A DNA stretch of 58,277 bases from Schlegelella_A sp038225015 (GTDB lineage Bacteria > Pseudomonadota > Gammaproteobacteria > Burkholderiales > Burkholderiaceae_C). Shown piece after piece: positions 24,677-33,280 of this stretch. How positions within the stretch are numbered: position 1 is the first letter of the stretch; the number at the start of each line of letters is the position of its first letter. A model generated the notes under the pieces. That model searched no databases, had not been told where the DNA came from, and saw only the letters and a program-made list of their open reading frames with translations. Location: assembly GCA_038225015.1 (NCBI GenBank), contig JBBRFB010000003.1, positions 1 through 58,277 of the forward strand, written 5' to 3'. Both the position numbers and the translations under genes were made by a program.

Positions 24677-25849
24677 TCATGACGAAGCTCGGGGCTCGAC
24701 GACCCACCGGTCATCGCGGCTGACGAGGCTTCGATCGCAGCCGATCGACGCACCGGCCTCCTCCTGGCCGGGAAAGTCGGCAACGACAATCTCGCCGCTC
24801 TGGCGCAGGCCGCGCATCGCCTCGCGCTGCGCTGCCTGGCCGGACCAGCGGGCCCGAATTGCGGTACGGCCGACGGCGGCCGGGGTCAGCGTGGCCAGCT
24901 CCTTCACGTCGAGGCCGAAACCGACGGCGGGGCGGTTCCGGCCGAAGACGGCACCGACCTCGTCGTAGCGGCCGCCGCGAGCGACGGCATCGCTCGCGCC
25001 TTCGGCATAGACCGCGAAACGAGCCCCGCTGTAGTAGGCGTAACCGCTCGAGTCGGCGAGGTCGAACCCGACCCTCGCCTGCGGGAAGGCCTCGCGCGCA
25101 TGGGCCGCCAGCGAGCCCAGGTCGGCCAGTGCGCGTGATACGCCGGCCCGCTCGGGAAGAAGCCTGCGCGCCTCGTCGAGGATGCCCTCGTCGCCATAGA
25201 GGGACACCAGAACGTCGAGGCCGCGCCGGGCTTCGGCAGGGAACTCTCGGGCCAGCGTCCTCAGCTCGACCACGTCCTTGGCGGCGAGCGCCTCGTAGAC
25301 CGCGTCGAGCCGCTCGCCGCCGACCGGCACGCCGGCCAGCATCGCTCGCACGATGCGGGCGTCGGCGAGATCGAGCACGACGCGATCGAGGCCGGCGACG
25401 TGGAGGCATTCGAGCGCGAGCTGCTGGATCTCGAGATCGGCCTCGAGTCCGTCGTGTCCGTAGATCTCGGCACCGAACTGGAGCGGCTCGCGCGTCGCGT
25501 CGCTGCCCGAAGCGCGGGTATGCAGCACCGGGCCGCAGTAGCAGAGGCGGGTGACACCGGGGCGGTTCAGCATGTGCGCATCGATGCGCGCCACCTGCGG
25601 CGTGCTGTCGGCGCGGATGCCGAGGGTGCGGCCGCTGAGCTGGTCGACGAGCTTGAAGGTCTGCAGATCGAGCGCGTGACCGGTGCCGGTCAGGAGCGAC
25701 TCGATGTGCTCGAGCATCGGCGGAATCACCAGCTCGAAACCGAACGTCTCGGCCGCGTCGAGCAAGCCACGGCGAAGTCGCTCGACGTGGCGCGCCCGCG
25801 CGGGCAGGACGTCGGCGATGTGCTCCGGCAAGAGCCAGGCAGAGGACAT
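24677..25849 (-). CDS. hisZ: ATP phosphoribosyltransferase regulatory subunit HisZ
   Basis: HisRS-like paralogue without aminoacylation activity that binds and allosterically controls short-form HisG in histidine synthesis. The 390 residues start MSSAWLLPEHIADVLPARAR. They show degenerate class II synthetase motifs (IRADSTPQVARIDAH, TREPLQFGAEIYG, and SGYAYYSGARFAVYAEG with GGRYDEVGAVFG). The true HisRS is encoded separately at 33281-34609. A long upstream open frame is a shadow of hflC. ATG 25849 is used, with a TACAAT promoter-like box just upstream. HisZ here implies a short-form hisG elsewhere in the genome. Confidence 0.95.
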   Translation of the reverse strand: MSSAWLLPEHIADVLPARARHVERLRRGLLDAAETFGFELVIPPMLEHIESLLTGTGHALDLQTFKLVDQLSGRTLGIRADSTPQVARIDAHMLNRPGVTRLCYCGPVLHTRASGSDATREPLQFGAEIYGHDGLEADLEIQQLALECLHVAGLDRVVLDLADARIVRAMLAGVPVGGERLDAVYEALAAKDVVELRTLAREFPAEARRGLDVLVSLYGDEGILDEARRLLPERAGVSRALADLGSLAAHAREAFPQARVGFDLADSSGYAYYSGARFAVYAEGASDAVARGGRYDEVGAVFGRNRPAVGFGLDVKELATLTPAAVGRTAIRARWSGQAAQREAMRGLRQSGEIVVADFPGQEEAGASIGCDRSLVSRDDRWVVEPRASS

Positions 25850-25876
25850 GCGAAAACGCCGCGGATTGAAAACAGG

Positions 25877-25882
25877 ATTGTA
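25877..25882 (-). promoter_or_regulatory. Candidate -10 box upstream of hisZ
   Basis: TACAAT on the minus strand, 28 bases before the hisZ ATG, would give a leader of about 20 bases. The -35 region at 17-base spacing is GC-rich and not consensus-like. It lies in the 77-base gap between the DUF2065 gene and hisZ, which otherwise holds nothing recognisable. Confidence 0.35.
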
Positions 25883-25926
25883 CCGGCGGGTTCGGGCCCG
25901 GCCGCGCCCGCGGCGAGTGCGCGCGC

Positions 25927-26130
25927 TCAGGCCCAGAAGACCAGCAGCATGGCCAGACCGGCCAGCATGCTCGTCAGGCCGAGGAAGCGGATCTGGCCGT
26001 CGCTCATGCGCGCCGCCCGCTCGAAGACGCGGCGCCACGCCGGCGGGCTGAGAAACGGCAGCACGCCTTCGATGACGAGCATCAGGGCCAGGGCGCTCAT
26101 GGCCACGTCCCAGAAGCCGATATCGCCCAA
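25927..26130 (-). CDS. DUF2065 (YjeT-like) small membrane protein
   Basis: A 67-residue inner-membrane protein of unknown role. It has two hydrophobic segments (ALALMLVIEGVLPFLSP and LGLTSMLAGLAMLLVFWA) separated by a basic stretch (AWRRVFERAARMSDGQIRF), the usual YjeT layout of about 60 residues. The longest reading frame starts with TTG at 26130, three bases after the hflC TAG. An ATG at 26100 would shorten it by ten residues and still keep both membrane segments. Its position between hflC and hisZ is conserved in betaproteobacteria. Confidence 0.85.
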   Translation of the reverse strand: MGDIGFWDVAMSALALMLVIEGVLPFLSPPAWRRVFERAARMSDGQIRFLGLTSMLAGLAMLLVFWA

Positions 26131-26133
26131 TCG

Positions 26134-27024
26134 CTACTTTCGCGGCGCCGCCTGTGCCTGCGAGCCGCCGCGCATGGCCTTGAAGAATTCTGTGTTCGGG
26201 TCGACGATCATCAGATCGTTCTTGCCGCGAAAGCTCGCCCGATACGCCTCGAGGCTGCGATAGAACTGGGCGAATTGCGGATCCTTGCCGAATGCGTTGG
26301 CGAAGATCGCTGACGCCTTGCCGTCGCCCTCGCCCTTCACCTTCTGGGCGTCGCGGTAGGCCTCGGCAATGATGACCTCGCGCTGGCGGTCGGCGTCGGC
26401 GCGGATCTTCTCGCCCTCGGCGGCGCCGGTCGCGCGCAGCTGGTTGGCGACTTGCTTGCGCTCGGAGGCCATGCGGCTGTAGATCGAGTCGGTGATGTTG
26501 GCGACGAAATCGACCCGTTTGATGCGAACGTCGAGGATCTCGATGCCGAACGACTTCGCGTCGTCGCCGAGACGGCTGCGCACGTCCTGCATGACCTTGT
26601 CGCGCTCGCCGGAGAGCACGCCGCCGACGGTGCGCTTCGTGATCTCCTCGTTGAAGGCGGCGTGCACGATCGGCGACAGCCTTGCTTCGAGATTCCTGAT
26701 GTCGACGCCGTTGTTGCGGATGAACTGACGCGGCTCGCTGATCCGCCACTTGACCAGCCAGTCGATGACGAGGCTCTTCTTTTCCGCGGTGAAGATAGGC
26801 CGCGTCTCGGTGCTGTCGAGCGTCTGGATGCGCCTATCGAGGAAGACCACGTTCTGGAACGGCGGCGGCATCTTGAACTTCAGCCCCGGCTCCTGGATGA
26901 CTTCCTTGATCTGCCCGAATTCGTACACGACCGCGACCTGGCGCTGGTCGACGATGAAGATCGTGGACGATGCGAGCATCAGGAGCAGCAGGATGCCGCC
27001 GATGATGAAGCCGATGCGATTCAT
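26134..27024 (-). CDS. hflC: HflC, SPFH-domain modulator of FtsH
   Basis: With HflK forms a large membrane complex around the FtsH protease and limits its access to substrates. The 296-residue protein has one N-terminal membrane anchor (IGFIIGGILLLLMLASSTIF). A band-7/SPFH domain follows (VYEFGQIKEVIQEPGLKFKM, then LDSTETRPIFTAEKKSL). A charged coiled-coil region (RMASERKQVANQLRATGAAE) and the C-terminal YRSLEAYRASF are typical. The ATG lies 18 bases after the hflK stop, so the pair is cotranscribed. It ends with TAG, immediately followed by the DUF2065 start. Confidence 0.96.
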   Translation of the reverse strand: MNRIGFIIGGILLLLMLASSTIFIVDQRQVAVVYEFGQIKEVIQEPGLKFKMPPPFQNVVFLDRRIQTLDSTETRPIFTAEKKSLVIDWLVKWRISEPRQFIRNNGVDIRNLEARLSPIVHAAFNEEITKRTVGGVLSGERDKVMQDVRSRLGDDAKSFGIEILDVRIKRVDFVANITDSIYSRMASERKQVANQLRATGAAEGEKIRADADRQREVIIAEAYRDAQKVKGEGDGKASAIFANAFGKDPQFAQFYRSLEAYRASFRGKNDLMIVDPNTEFFKAMRGGSQAQAAPRK

Positions 27025-27042
27025 GGTCGGTGCTTTCCGGCT

Positions 27043-28401
27043 TCAGCGACCTTCGCGGTCGCGGTTGCGCTGGTTGTCGCGCGAGCGGACGTCGACCGTC
27101 GAGCCGGTCTGCGCGGTGTCGGGGGCAGGAGCGCTCGGCGCGGTGGCGGTGGCGGCTGCCGGTGCCGCCGCCGCCGCGGCCTGCTGCAGCAGCCGGTCGA
27201 GCGGCAGCGACAGCAGGTTGGCGCTGCCCTGGGAATCGATCAGCACCTTGCTCACGTTCGAGAAGACCTGCTGCATGGTGTCGATGTAGAGACGGTCGCG
27301 GGTCACCTGCGGCGCCTTCTGGTATTCGGCGAGCTGGCGAGAGAAGCGGTCGGCGTCGCCTTCAGCCTGGGCGGTCACGCGCGACTTGTAGCCTTCGGCC
27401 TCCTCACGCAGCCGCGACGCCGTGCCGGCCGCCTTCGGGATCTCGGCGCTCGCATAGGCGATCGCCTCCTTCTTCAGCCGGTCGCCGTCCTGGCCGGCCT
27501 TCAACGTGTCTTCGAACGCCGCTTGCACCTGCTCCGGCGGCTGCACACTCTGCACGTTGACGTTGACGATGACGATGCCGGCCTTCAGCCGGTCGAGCTG
27601 GGCCTGGACCGAACGCACCAACTCGGCGGCGATGGCGTCGCGCTGCTCGTACAGCACCGAGTCGATCGTGCTCTTGCCGACGATCTCGCGTACCGCCGAC
27701 TCGGCGGCGAGCGTCACCGCCTCTTCAGGGTCGCGGTTCTCGAACAGGAAGGCGCGCGCGTCCTTGATCCGGTACTGGACGGTGAAGCGGATGTCGATGA
27801 TGTTCTCGTCGCGGGTGAGCATCGACGAATCGCGCAAGCCCGTCGCCTGGATCACGGCGTTGCGGCCGACCTCCTTGGCGCGCAGCTGCGTCACGTTGAC
27901 CGTCTCGTGCGCCTGGAATGGGTACGGCAGACGCCACTGGAAGCCGGCATCGACGGTGTGGCTGTAGCGGCCGAACGAAGTGACGACCGCCTGCTGGCCC
28001 TCCTGCACGATGAAGACGCCGCTGCCGAGCCAGATCAGGACGATGACGCCGGCGATCAGCGCCGCGCCGACGCCGGCGCTGCGCATGTTGGGCTGGAAGC
28101 TCGGCCCGTCGCCCGGATCGCCGCTGCCATTGCCACTGCCGTTGCCGCGCCTCGGGCCACTGCCGCGACCGCCGAACAGGCCGCCGAGCTTGCGATTGAG
28201 GTCGCGCCAGAGCTCGTCGAGGTCGGGCGGGCCGTCGCCGCGGCCGCCGCCACTCTGCTCGATCGCGTCTGGCCGACGAACACCGCCCCAGGGCCTCGCC
28301 AGCCGCGACGCCAGCGCCGCGACGAAGGTGACCGCTGCGGCCCGCAGCTCGGCCCAGCGGCTTCGGCGGCGAGAACCAGGGAACGAGTGGATATGCGGCA
28401 T
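27043..28401 (-). CDS. hflK: HflK, SPFH-domain modulator of FtsH
   Basis: Partner of HflC. The 452 residues include the diagnostic PPDLDELWRDLNRKLGGLFG, a Gly/Asn-rich linker, and one membrane segment (GAALIAGVIVLIWLGSGVFI, about 110-131). The SPFH domain follows (QQAVVTSFGRYSHTVDAGFQ), then coiled-coil helices and an Ala/Pro-rich C-terminal tail ending RDNQRNRDREGR. The N-terminus before the PPDLDELW motif is about 55 residues and basic, longer than in E. coli HflK. The ATG at 28401 is the only good start, so I keep it but the start is less sure than the rest. It lies 36 bases from the hflX stop. Confidence 0.94.
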   Translation of the reverse strand: MPHIHSFPGSRRRSRWAELRAAAVTFVAALASRLARPWGGVRRPDAIEQSGGGRGDGPPDLDELWRDLNRKLGGLFGGRGSGPRRGNGSGNGSGDPGDGPSFQPNMRSAGVGAALIAGVIVLIWLGSGVFIVQEGQQAVVTSFGRYSHTVDAGFQWRLPYPFQAHETVNVTQLRAKEVGRNAVIQATGLRDSSMLTRDENIIDIRFTVQYRIKDARAFLFENRDPEEAVTLAAESAVREIVGKSTIDSVLYEQRDAIAAELVRSVQAQLDRLKAGIVIVNVNVQSVQPPEQVQAAFEDTLKAGQDGDRLKKEAIAYASAEIPKAAGTASRLREEAEGYKSRVTAQAEGDADRFSRQLAEYQKAPQVTRDRLYIDTMQQVFSNVSKVLIDSQGSANLLSLPLDRLLQQAAAAAAPAAATATAPSAPAPDTAQTGSTVDVRSRDNQRNRDREGR

Positions 28402-28437
28402 GTCGGGACTACGAGAAGAGTTCGGTCGGCGGCGCCG

Positions 28438-29697
28438 TCAGGCGTGCGAATGATAGGTGCCGTCGCGAGCGAGCTCGCTTGCGGCGTCGTGGTCAGGCGA
28501 CAGGTCGCTTCCCGGCTCGTCGTCGGCAGGTGGGGCCGGGGGACGCGTATTCAAGGCCTCGGCGTCAGGCCGTTCGAGGACGGCGTCAGCGATCGCGCTC
28601 CTCAGCAGGTCGAGTCCTTCGCCGCTGCGTGCGCTAACGAAAATTCGTGGCACGCTCAGCCCCTGCGCGAGCTCGAACCGGTCGCTCGCGGCGCGGGGCC
28701 GCTCGGTCTCGGCAAAGCGATCGAGCTTGTTGAAGACCAAGATCTTCGGCACGTCGGCGGCACCGATCTGCGCGAGCACGCGCTCGACCTCGGCGATCTG
28801 CCCGACAAGCTCGGGGTTGGCGCCGTCGACGACGTGAAGCAGCAGGTCGGCGTCGGCCGCCTCCTGCAGCGTCGCCTCGAAAGCCTCGATCAGGGTATGC
28901 GGCAGGTCGCGGATGAAGCCGACGGTGTCGGAGAGCGACACCGAGCGCTCGACACCCTCGAGCGCCAGCTTGCGCGTGGTCGTGTCTAGGGTGGCGAAGA
29001 GCTGGTCGGCGGCGAAGGCCGAGGCGTCGACCAGCGCGTTGAAGAGCGTCGACTTGCCGGCATTCGTGTAGCCGACGAGCGAGACGCGGAAGGTCTGGTT
29101 GCGCTCGCGCGCCCGGCGCTGCGTGCCGCGCTGGCGCTTGACCCGTTCGAGCTGCTTTCTTATGTTCTTGATGCGCTCGCCGATCATCCGCCGGTCGAGC
29201 TCGATCTGCGCCTCGCCCGGGCCACCGCGGTTGCCGATGCCGCCACGCTGGCGCTCGAGGTGACTCCAGCGCCGCACCAGTCGGGTCGACAGGTACTGAA
29301 GGCGCGCCAGGTCGACCTGCAACTTGCCCTCGTGGCTTCTCGCCCGCTCGCCGAAGATCTCGAGAATGAGCATCGTCCGGTCGGCGACGGCGACGCCCAG
29401 ATGCCGCTCGAGGTTGCGCTGCTGTGCCGGCGCCAGCGCCTGGTCGAACAGGACGACCTCGGCCTGATGCAGCTGGACAAGCTCGCGCAGTTCGTCGGCC
29501 TTGCCCGAGCCGACGAAGAAGGCGGCATCCGGGGCCTTGCGGCGCGCGATCACGCGCGCGACGGCGACGTCGCCGGCCGATTCCGCCAGCAGGGCGAGCT
29601 CGTCGAGCGTGTCGTCGAACGCCTTCCTGCCGAAATCGACGCCGACCAGGACGGCGCGCGCAGGCGCCTCGGCCGGAGCTTTCCTGTCGGCGCTCAA
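28438..29697 (-). CDS. hflX: Ribosome-associated GTPase HflX
   Basis: GTPase that binds the 50S subunit and rescues or splits stalled ribosomes, notably in heat stress. The 419 residues have an N-terminal HflX domain (FFVGSGKADELRELVQ, and RRWSHLERQRGGIGNRGGPG). The G domain shows GYTNAGKST (G1), TLDTTTR (G2), DTVGFI (G3) and FNKLD (G4). The acidic C-terminus ends in HSHA. The start is TTG at 29697, 31 bases after the hfq stop, without an obvious Shine-Dalgarno; no better start is found before the conserved domain. The hfq-hflX-hflK-hflC order matches E. coli. Confidence 0.95.
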   Translation of the reverse strand: MSADRKAPAEAPARAVLVGVDFGRKAFDDTLDELALLAESAGDVAVARVIARRKAPDAAFFVGSGKADELRELVQLHQAEVVLFDQALAPAQQRNLERHLGVAVADRTMLILEIFGERARSHEGKLQVDLARLQYLSTRLVRRWSHLERQRGGIGNRGGPGEAQIELDRRMIGERIKNIRKQLERVKRQRGTQRRARERNQTFRVSLVGYTNAGKSTLFNALVDASAFAADQLFATLDTTTRKLALEGVERSVSLSDTVGFIRDLPHTLIEAFEATLQEAADADLLLHVVDGANPELVGQIAEVERVLAQIGAADVPKILVFNKLDRFAETERPRAASDRFELAQGLSVPRIFVSARSGEGLDLLRSAIADAVLERPDAEALNTRPPAPPADDEPGSDLSPDHDAASELARDGTYHSHA

Positions 29698-29728
29698 TGC
29701 CGCGGCAGCGTGCAGGAGCCCGCGCGCC

Positions 29729-29974
29729 TCAAGGTTGCTCGGCGGGCTCGGAGGCAGCCTGGAAGTTCACGGCACGTCCCGGCACGACGGTCGAGATCGC
29801 GTGCTTGTAGACCATTTGCGTGACGGTGTTGCGCAGCAGGACGACGTACTGATCGAACGACTCGATGTGGCCCTGCAGCTTGATCCCGTTGACGAGGTAG
29901 ATGGAAACCGGAACGTGCTCCTTGCGAAGCAGATTCAGGAAGGGGTCTTGTAAGAGCTGCCCTTTGTTGCTCAC
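29729..29974 (-). CDS. hfq: RNA chaperone Hfq
   Basis: Hexameric Sm-like RNA chaperone for small regulatory RNAs. The 81 residues contain the Sm1 motif (VSIYLVNGIKLQGHIESFDQ) and Sm2 motif (YKHAISTVVPGRAV), plus the QDPFLN proximal-face residues near the N-terminus. The start is GTG at 29974 with a GGAG ribosome site seven bases away. The 78-base gap towards der has a weak promoter-like pair on the minus strand (TTGCGC at 30028-30033 and TAAGGT at 30008-30013, only 14 apart), so a separate hfq promoter is possible but not secure. Confidence 0.97.
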   Translation of the reverse strand: MSNKGQLLQDPFLNLLRKEHVPVSIYLVNGIKLQGHIESFDQYVVLLRNTVTQMVYKHAISTVVPGRAVNFQAASEPAEQP

Positions 29975-30052
29975 GTTGAAACTCCGTGATGTGTTCTGGA
30001 GCGAGGCACCTTAGCACAGCGATTGCCGCGCAAGCGGCCGTAGGGGAATGGC

Positions 30053-31402
30053 TCACGCGTCGCGGCTCGCGTAGGGATTCTTCGACGAGCGCATCTCGAT
30101 CCGGAGCGGCGTGCCCGTGAGCTTGAAGTGGGCCCGAAAACGCCCTTCGAGGTAGCGCTTGTAGACGTCGGTCACGTGCTCGAGCGAGTTGCCGTGGATC
30201 ACGATCACGGGCGGGTTCGATCCACCCTGGTGCGCGTAGCGCAGCTTCGGACGGAAGGCGCCCGCGCGGCGTGGACTCTGATGCTGCACCGCTTCCTGGA
30301 GCAACCGGGTCAGCACCGGCGTCGGCATCTTTCGCGACGCCGAGGCGCGCGCCTCGGCGATCGTCTTCCAGACCGGCGCGAATCCCTGTCGGCGCGTCGC
30401 CGAGATCATGAGCACCGGGGCGAAGCGCAAGAAGGGCAGACGCTGCTCGATCGAGCGTTGCAGCAACTCCTTCTGGTAGGCATCGACGGCGTCCCACTAG
30501 TTGACGGCGACGACGACGGCGCGGCCGCTCTCGAGGACGTATCCGGCGATGTGCGCGTCCTGGTCGGTCACGCCCTGGGTCGCGTCGAGCAGCAGGAGCA
30601 CGACGTCGGCCTCGGTAATCGCCTGCAGCGTCTTGACGACGGAGAACTTCTCGACCGCCTCGAACACCTTGCCGCGCTTCCTGAGGCCCGCCGTGTCGAT
30701 CAGCTCGAAATGCTGTCCGGCGCGCTCGAACGGCACGCGGATCGCGTCGCGCGTCGTTCCCGGCTGGTCGAAGGCGACCAGCCGCTCCTCGCCGAGCCAG
30801 GCGTTGATGAGCGTCGACTTGCCGACGTTCGGCCGCCCGGCGACGGCCAGGCGAGTCGGCGACGCATCGTCGCGCTCGGGCTCATCCCCTTCCTCGGCCG
30901 CGGCGTCGGCAGCGGCGGCATCGAGCGCCCTCTCGAGCAGCTGACCGATGCCCTGGCCATGCGCCGACGAGATGACCTGTGGTTCGCCGAGCCCGAGCTC
31001 GTAGAACTCGGCCACGGCGGGCGACTCGGCCATGCCCTCGGCCTTGTTCACGGTCAGCACGACCTTCTTGCCGGCGATCCGCAGGAACCGCGCGATGTCG
31101 TGGTCGTGGGCGCAAACGCCGGCACGGACATCGACGACGAAGACGACGACGTCGGCCTCTGCTACCGCCTGGCGCGTCTGCCGCGCCATCTCGCGGACGA
31201 TGCCGATCGGGTTCTCGGGCTCGAAGCCGCCGGTGTCGACGACGATGAAGGCGCGGTCGCCGAGCCGGGCGTCGCCGTAGTGGCGATCTCGCGTGAGGCC
31301 CGACAGGTCGGCAACGATGGCGTCGCGCGTCTTGGTCAGGCGGTTGAAGAGCGTCGACTTACCGACGTTCGGCCGGCCGACCAGCGCGATCACCGGTTTC
31401 AT
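30053..31402 (-). pseudogene. der: GTPase Der (EngA), interrupted by an in-frame amber codon
   Basis: Essential double-GTPase for 50S assembly. The first G domain is complete (GRPNVGKST, DTGGFEP, NKAEG). The second has GRPNVGKST and DTAGLRKRGK but stops at TAG (30499-30497, codon 302), exactly where the lysine of NKWD should be. The reading frame continues VVAVN-TAG-WDAVDAYQ. It then stays open for 147 conserved codons with the KH-like C-terminal domain (PPVIVIHGNSLEHVTDVYKR, SSKNPYASRDA) to TGA at 30053. With the amber read as an amino acid the product would be 449 residues, normal for the family. A single base change (AAG to TAG) explains it. It could be a base-call error, a nonsense mutation or a suppressed codon. 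A TTG at 30466 could restart translation but its AAGGAG is too close. Confidence 0.9.
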
Positions 31403-31428
31403 GTCGCTCGCCGACGCCGCCCCGGGGC

Positions 31429-32580
31429 TCAGCCCGGTCTGAACGCGAACAGACCGCCGGAGCGGGTCAGCACGATCAACTGGCCGCCCACCACCACCGG
31501 CGCGACGACGATGGCGCTGCCGTCGGTCGGGATGCGGGCCCGGGCTTCGCCTTTGTCGCGCGACAGCCAGTGCAGCATGCCGTCGCCGTCGCCGAACACG
31601 ACCGAGCTGCCGATCGCTGCCGGCGCCGATAGCGAACGGAACATCAACACCTCCGACGTCCAGGCGACGTCGCCGCTCGGCGTCCGCCAGGCCGACAGGC
31701 GATCAGACGCGTCGGCACCGAAGAGCATGTCGGCGTCGCCGCCGATCGCCTCGGTGCCGCCGACGGTCTTGGTCCAGCGCACCGCTCCGGCCTCGGCGTC
31801 GACGCAGCCGACGCCGGCCTGGAACGAACGTGCGCACAGCACGTCGCCGGCGCGCACCGGCGGGCCGACGAGGTCGGCCAGGCGCTCGATCTCGTTGGCG
31901 CCGCGGGGCGAACCGATCGCCACTTCCCAGCGCAGCGTCGCCGCGACCGGATCGAGCCCGGCCAGGCGCGGGCCCTGGCCGACGACGAGAGTGTTCTTGA
32001 AGGCGACGAGGACGCCCGACTGGGACAGCGCGAGCGGGTCGCCGGGGCGCTGGAACTGCCAGAGCTTCTGCCCCGTCTGGCCGTCGAACGCCTGAACGCT
32101 GCGGTCGACGGCGAGCACGAACACGCGCTCGCCGGCCACCAGCGGGGCCGAGGCGACTCGCACTCGCAGGGGCTTGCGCCATTTGACCGCACCGGCCTCG
32201 AGGACGACCAGGTCGCCGTCGCGAGTGACCACCGCCGCCGACTTGCCGTCGCTGCCGACGCCGGCCGAGAGCCTGGCGCCGACGCTGGCACGCCAGAGCG
32301 GGCGGCCGTTCTGCGCGTCGACGGCGACGACGGTGCCGTCGCCAGCCGCCACGGTCACGACGTGGCCGTTGACGGCTATCGCCTGCGCGAAATCGACCTT
32401 CCCGATCGACAGCTTCCAGGTTGATTGCACCGACATCGGCGAGGCAATAGCCGCCAGCGGCTTCGGCTTCGGCCGGTCCGGGCCGAACCACGAGGAACAC
32501 CCCGTGGCCAGCGAGAGCACCGCCGCGCACCCGCCCATCAGGCGGACGGCTCGACCGAAACGGCTCGAGCGGGCTGTCAT
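31429..32580 (-). CDS. bamB: Outer membrane assembly lipoprotein BamB
   Basis: Beta-propeller lipoprotein of the Bam complex. The 383-residue precursor has a lipobox LATGC with the acylated cysteine at residue 28. PQQ-like propeller blades follow (VVAVDAQNGRPLWRASVG, VQAFDGQTGQKLWQFQRPG, LAGLDPVAATLRWEVAIGSP). SPRGANEIERLADLVGPP is a BamB hallmark. The ATG at 32580 overlaps the yfgM-like stop as ATGA; 37 upstream codons of the open frame are rejected because the lipobox must be near the N-terminus. The order yfgM-bamB-der is conserved. Confidence 0.96.
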   Translation of the reverse strand: MTARSSRFGRAVRLMGGCAAVLSLATGCSSWFGPDRPKPKPLAAIASPMSVQSTWKLSIGKVDFAQAIAVNGHVVTVAAGDGTVVAVDAQNGRPLWRASVGARLSAGVGSDGKSAAVVTRDGDLVVLEAGAVKWRKPLRVRVASAPLVAGERVFVLAVDRSVQAFDGQTGQKLWQFQRPGDPLALSQSGVLVAFKNTLVVGQGPRLAGLDPVAATLRWEVAIGSPRGANEIERLADLVGPPVRAGDVLCARSFQAGVGCVDAEAGAVRWTKTVGGTEAIGGDADMLFGADASDRLSAWRTPSGDVAWTSEVLMFRSLSAPAAIGSSVVFGDGDGMLHWLSRDKGEARARIPTDGSAIVVAPVVVGGQLIVLTRSGGLFAFRPG

Positions 32581-33254
32581 TTCGTCACCTCCGCACCGCT
32601 CGCAGTCGACGCCGTCGGCTGGGCGCCGAGCACGTTCAGCTTGGCTTCGATGACCTTGCGGTATTCGACGTCGGGCGCCATGGCCTGCCACGCCTTGTCG
32701 TAGGCCACCCGGGCCTCGGCCGACTTGCCCTGGGCCTGCTGGATGTCGCCGCGTCGATCGGCGACGAGCGCGGCGAACTCACCGGCGTCGACCAGCTCGA
32801 GCTGCTTCAGTGCCTCCTCGTACTTCTTCTCGTCGAGGAGCAGTCCAGCCAGGCGCAGACGCGCGGCCGCCCGGTACTCGTCGACGGTCGCGTTGTCGGC
32901 GACCCAGGCGAGCGCGGCGCGCGCAAGGTCGGTCCGGCCCTTGTCGGCGGCGACGCGGGCGGCGAGCAGCCCGCCCTGCTGGGTGAAGACGGCGCGACCG
33001 TATCGGTCCTTCATGTCGCCGAAGATGTTCGTCGTGCGCTCGACGTCGCCGGTGCGGGAAGCGCGGTCGAGCTCGTCGTAGAGGAGAGCCGCTTTCTCGG
33101 CCTGGTTGCGCTGCCAGAGGTTCCAGCCGTTCCACGCGCCGAAGGCGCCGAGGACGATGATCAGCGTCCAGGTGACGAGGTTGCCGTACTGTTGCCAGAA
33201 GGCCTTCAGCTGGTCGAGCTGTTCCTGTTCTTCGAGATCGAGATGGGTGGCCAT
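32577..33254 (-). CDS. YfgM-like TPR membrane protein (ancillary SecYEG translocon subunit)
   Basis: Inner-membrane protein with a periplasmic tetratricopeptide domain; in E. coli YfgM works with PpiD at the Sec translocon. The 225 residues begin MATHLDLEEQEQLDQLKAFW. One membrane segment (LVTWTLIIVLGAFGAW, about 26-42) and TPR-like helices follow (YGRAVFTQQGGLLAARVAAD, RLAGLLLDEKKYEEALKQLE). The ATG at 33254 is used because MATHLDLEEQEQ is the family start; no Shine-Dalgarno is visible. It follows hisS by 26 bases. Confidence 0.92.
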   Translation of the reverse strand: MATHLDLEEQEQLDQLKAFWQQYGNLVTWTLIIVLGAFGAWNGWNLWQRNQAEKAALLYDELDRASRTGDVERTTNIFGDMKDRYGRAVFTQQGGLLAARVAADKGRTDLARAALAWVADNATVDEYRAAARLRLAGLLLDEKKYEEALKQLELVDAGEFAALVADRRGDIQQAQGKSAEARVAYDKAWQAMAPDVEYRKVIEAKLNVLGAQPTASTASGAEVTK

Positions 33255-33280
33255 GGCGGGGGGTCTGGGCAAACCTGTGA

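Noticed and set aside
24677..25849. hisZ as a second active histidyl-tRNA synthetase
   Set aside because: Its class II motifs are degenerate (no HERPQKGRYRQFHQ-like motif 2) and its position before purA is that of the regulatory subunit; the true hisS is at 33281-34609.
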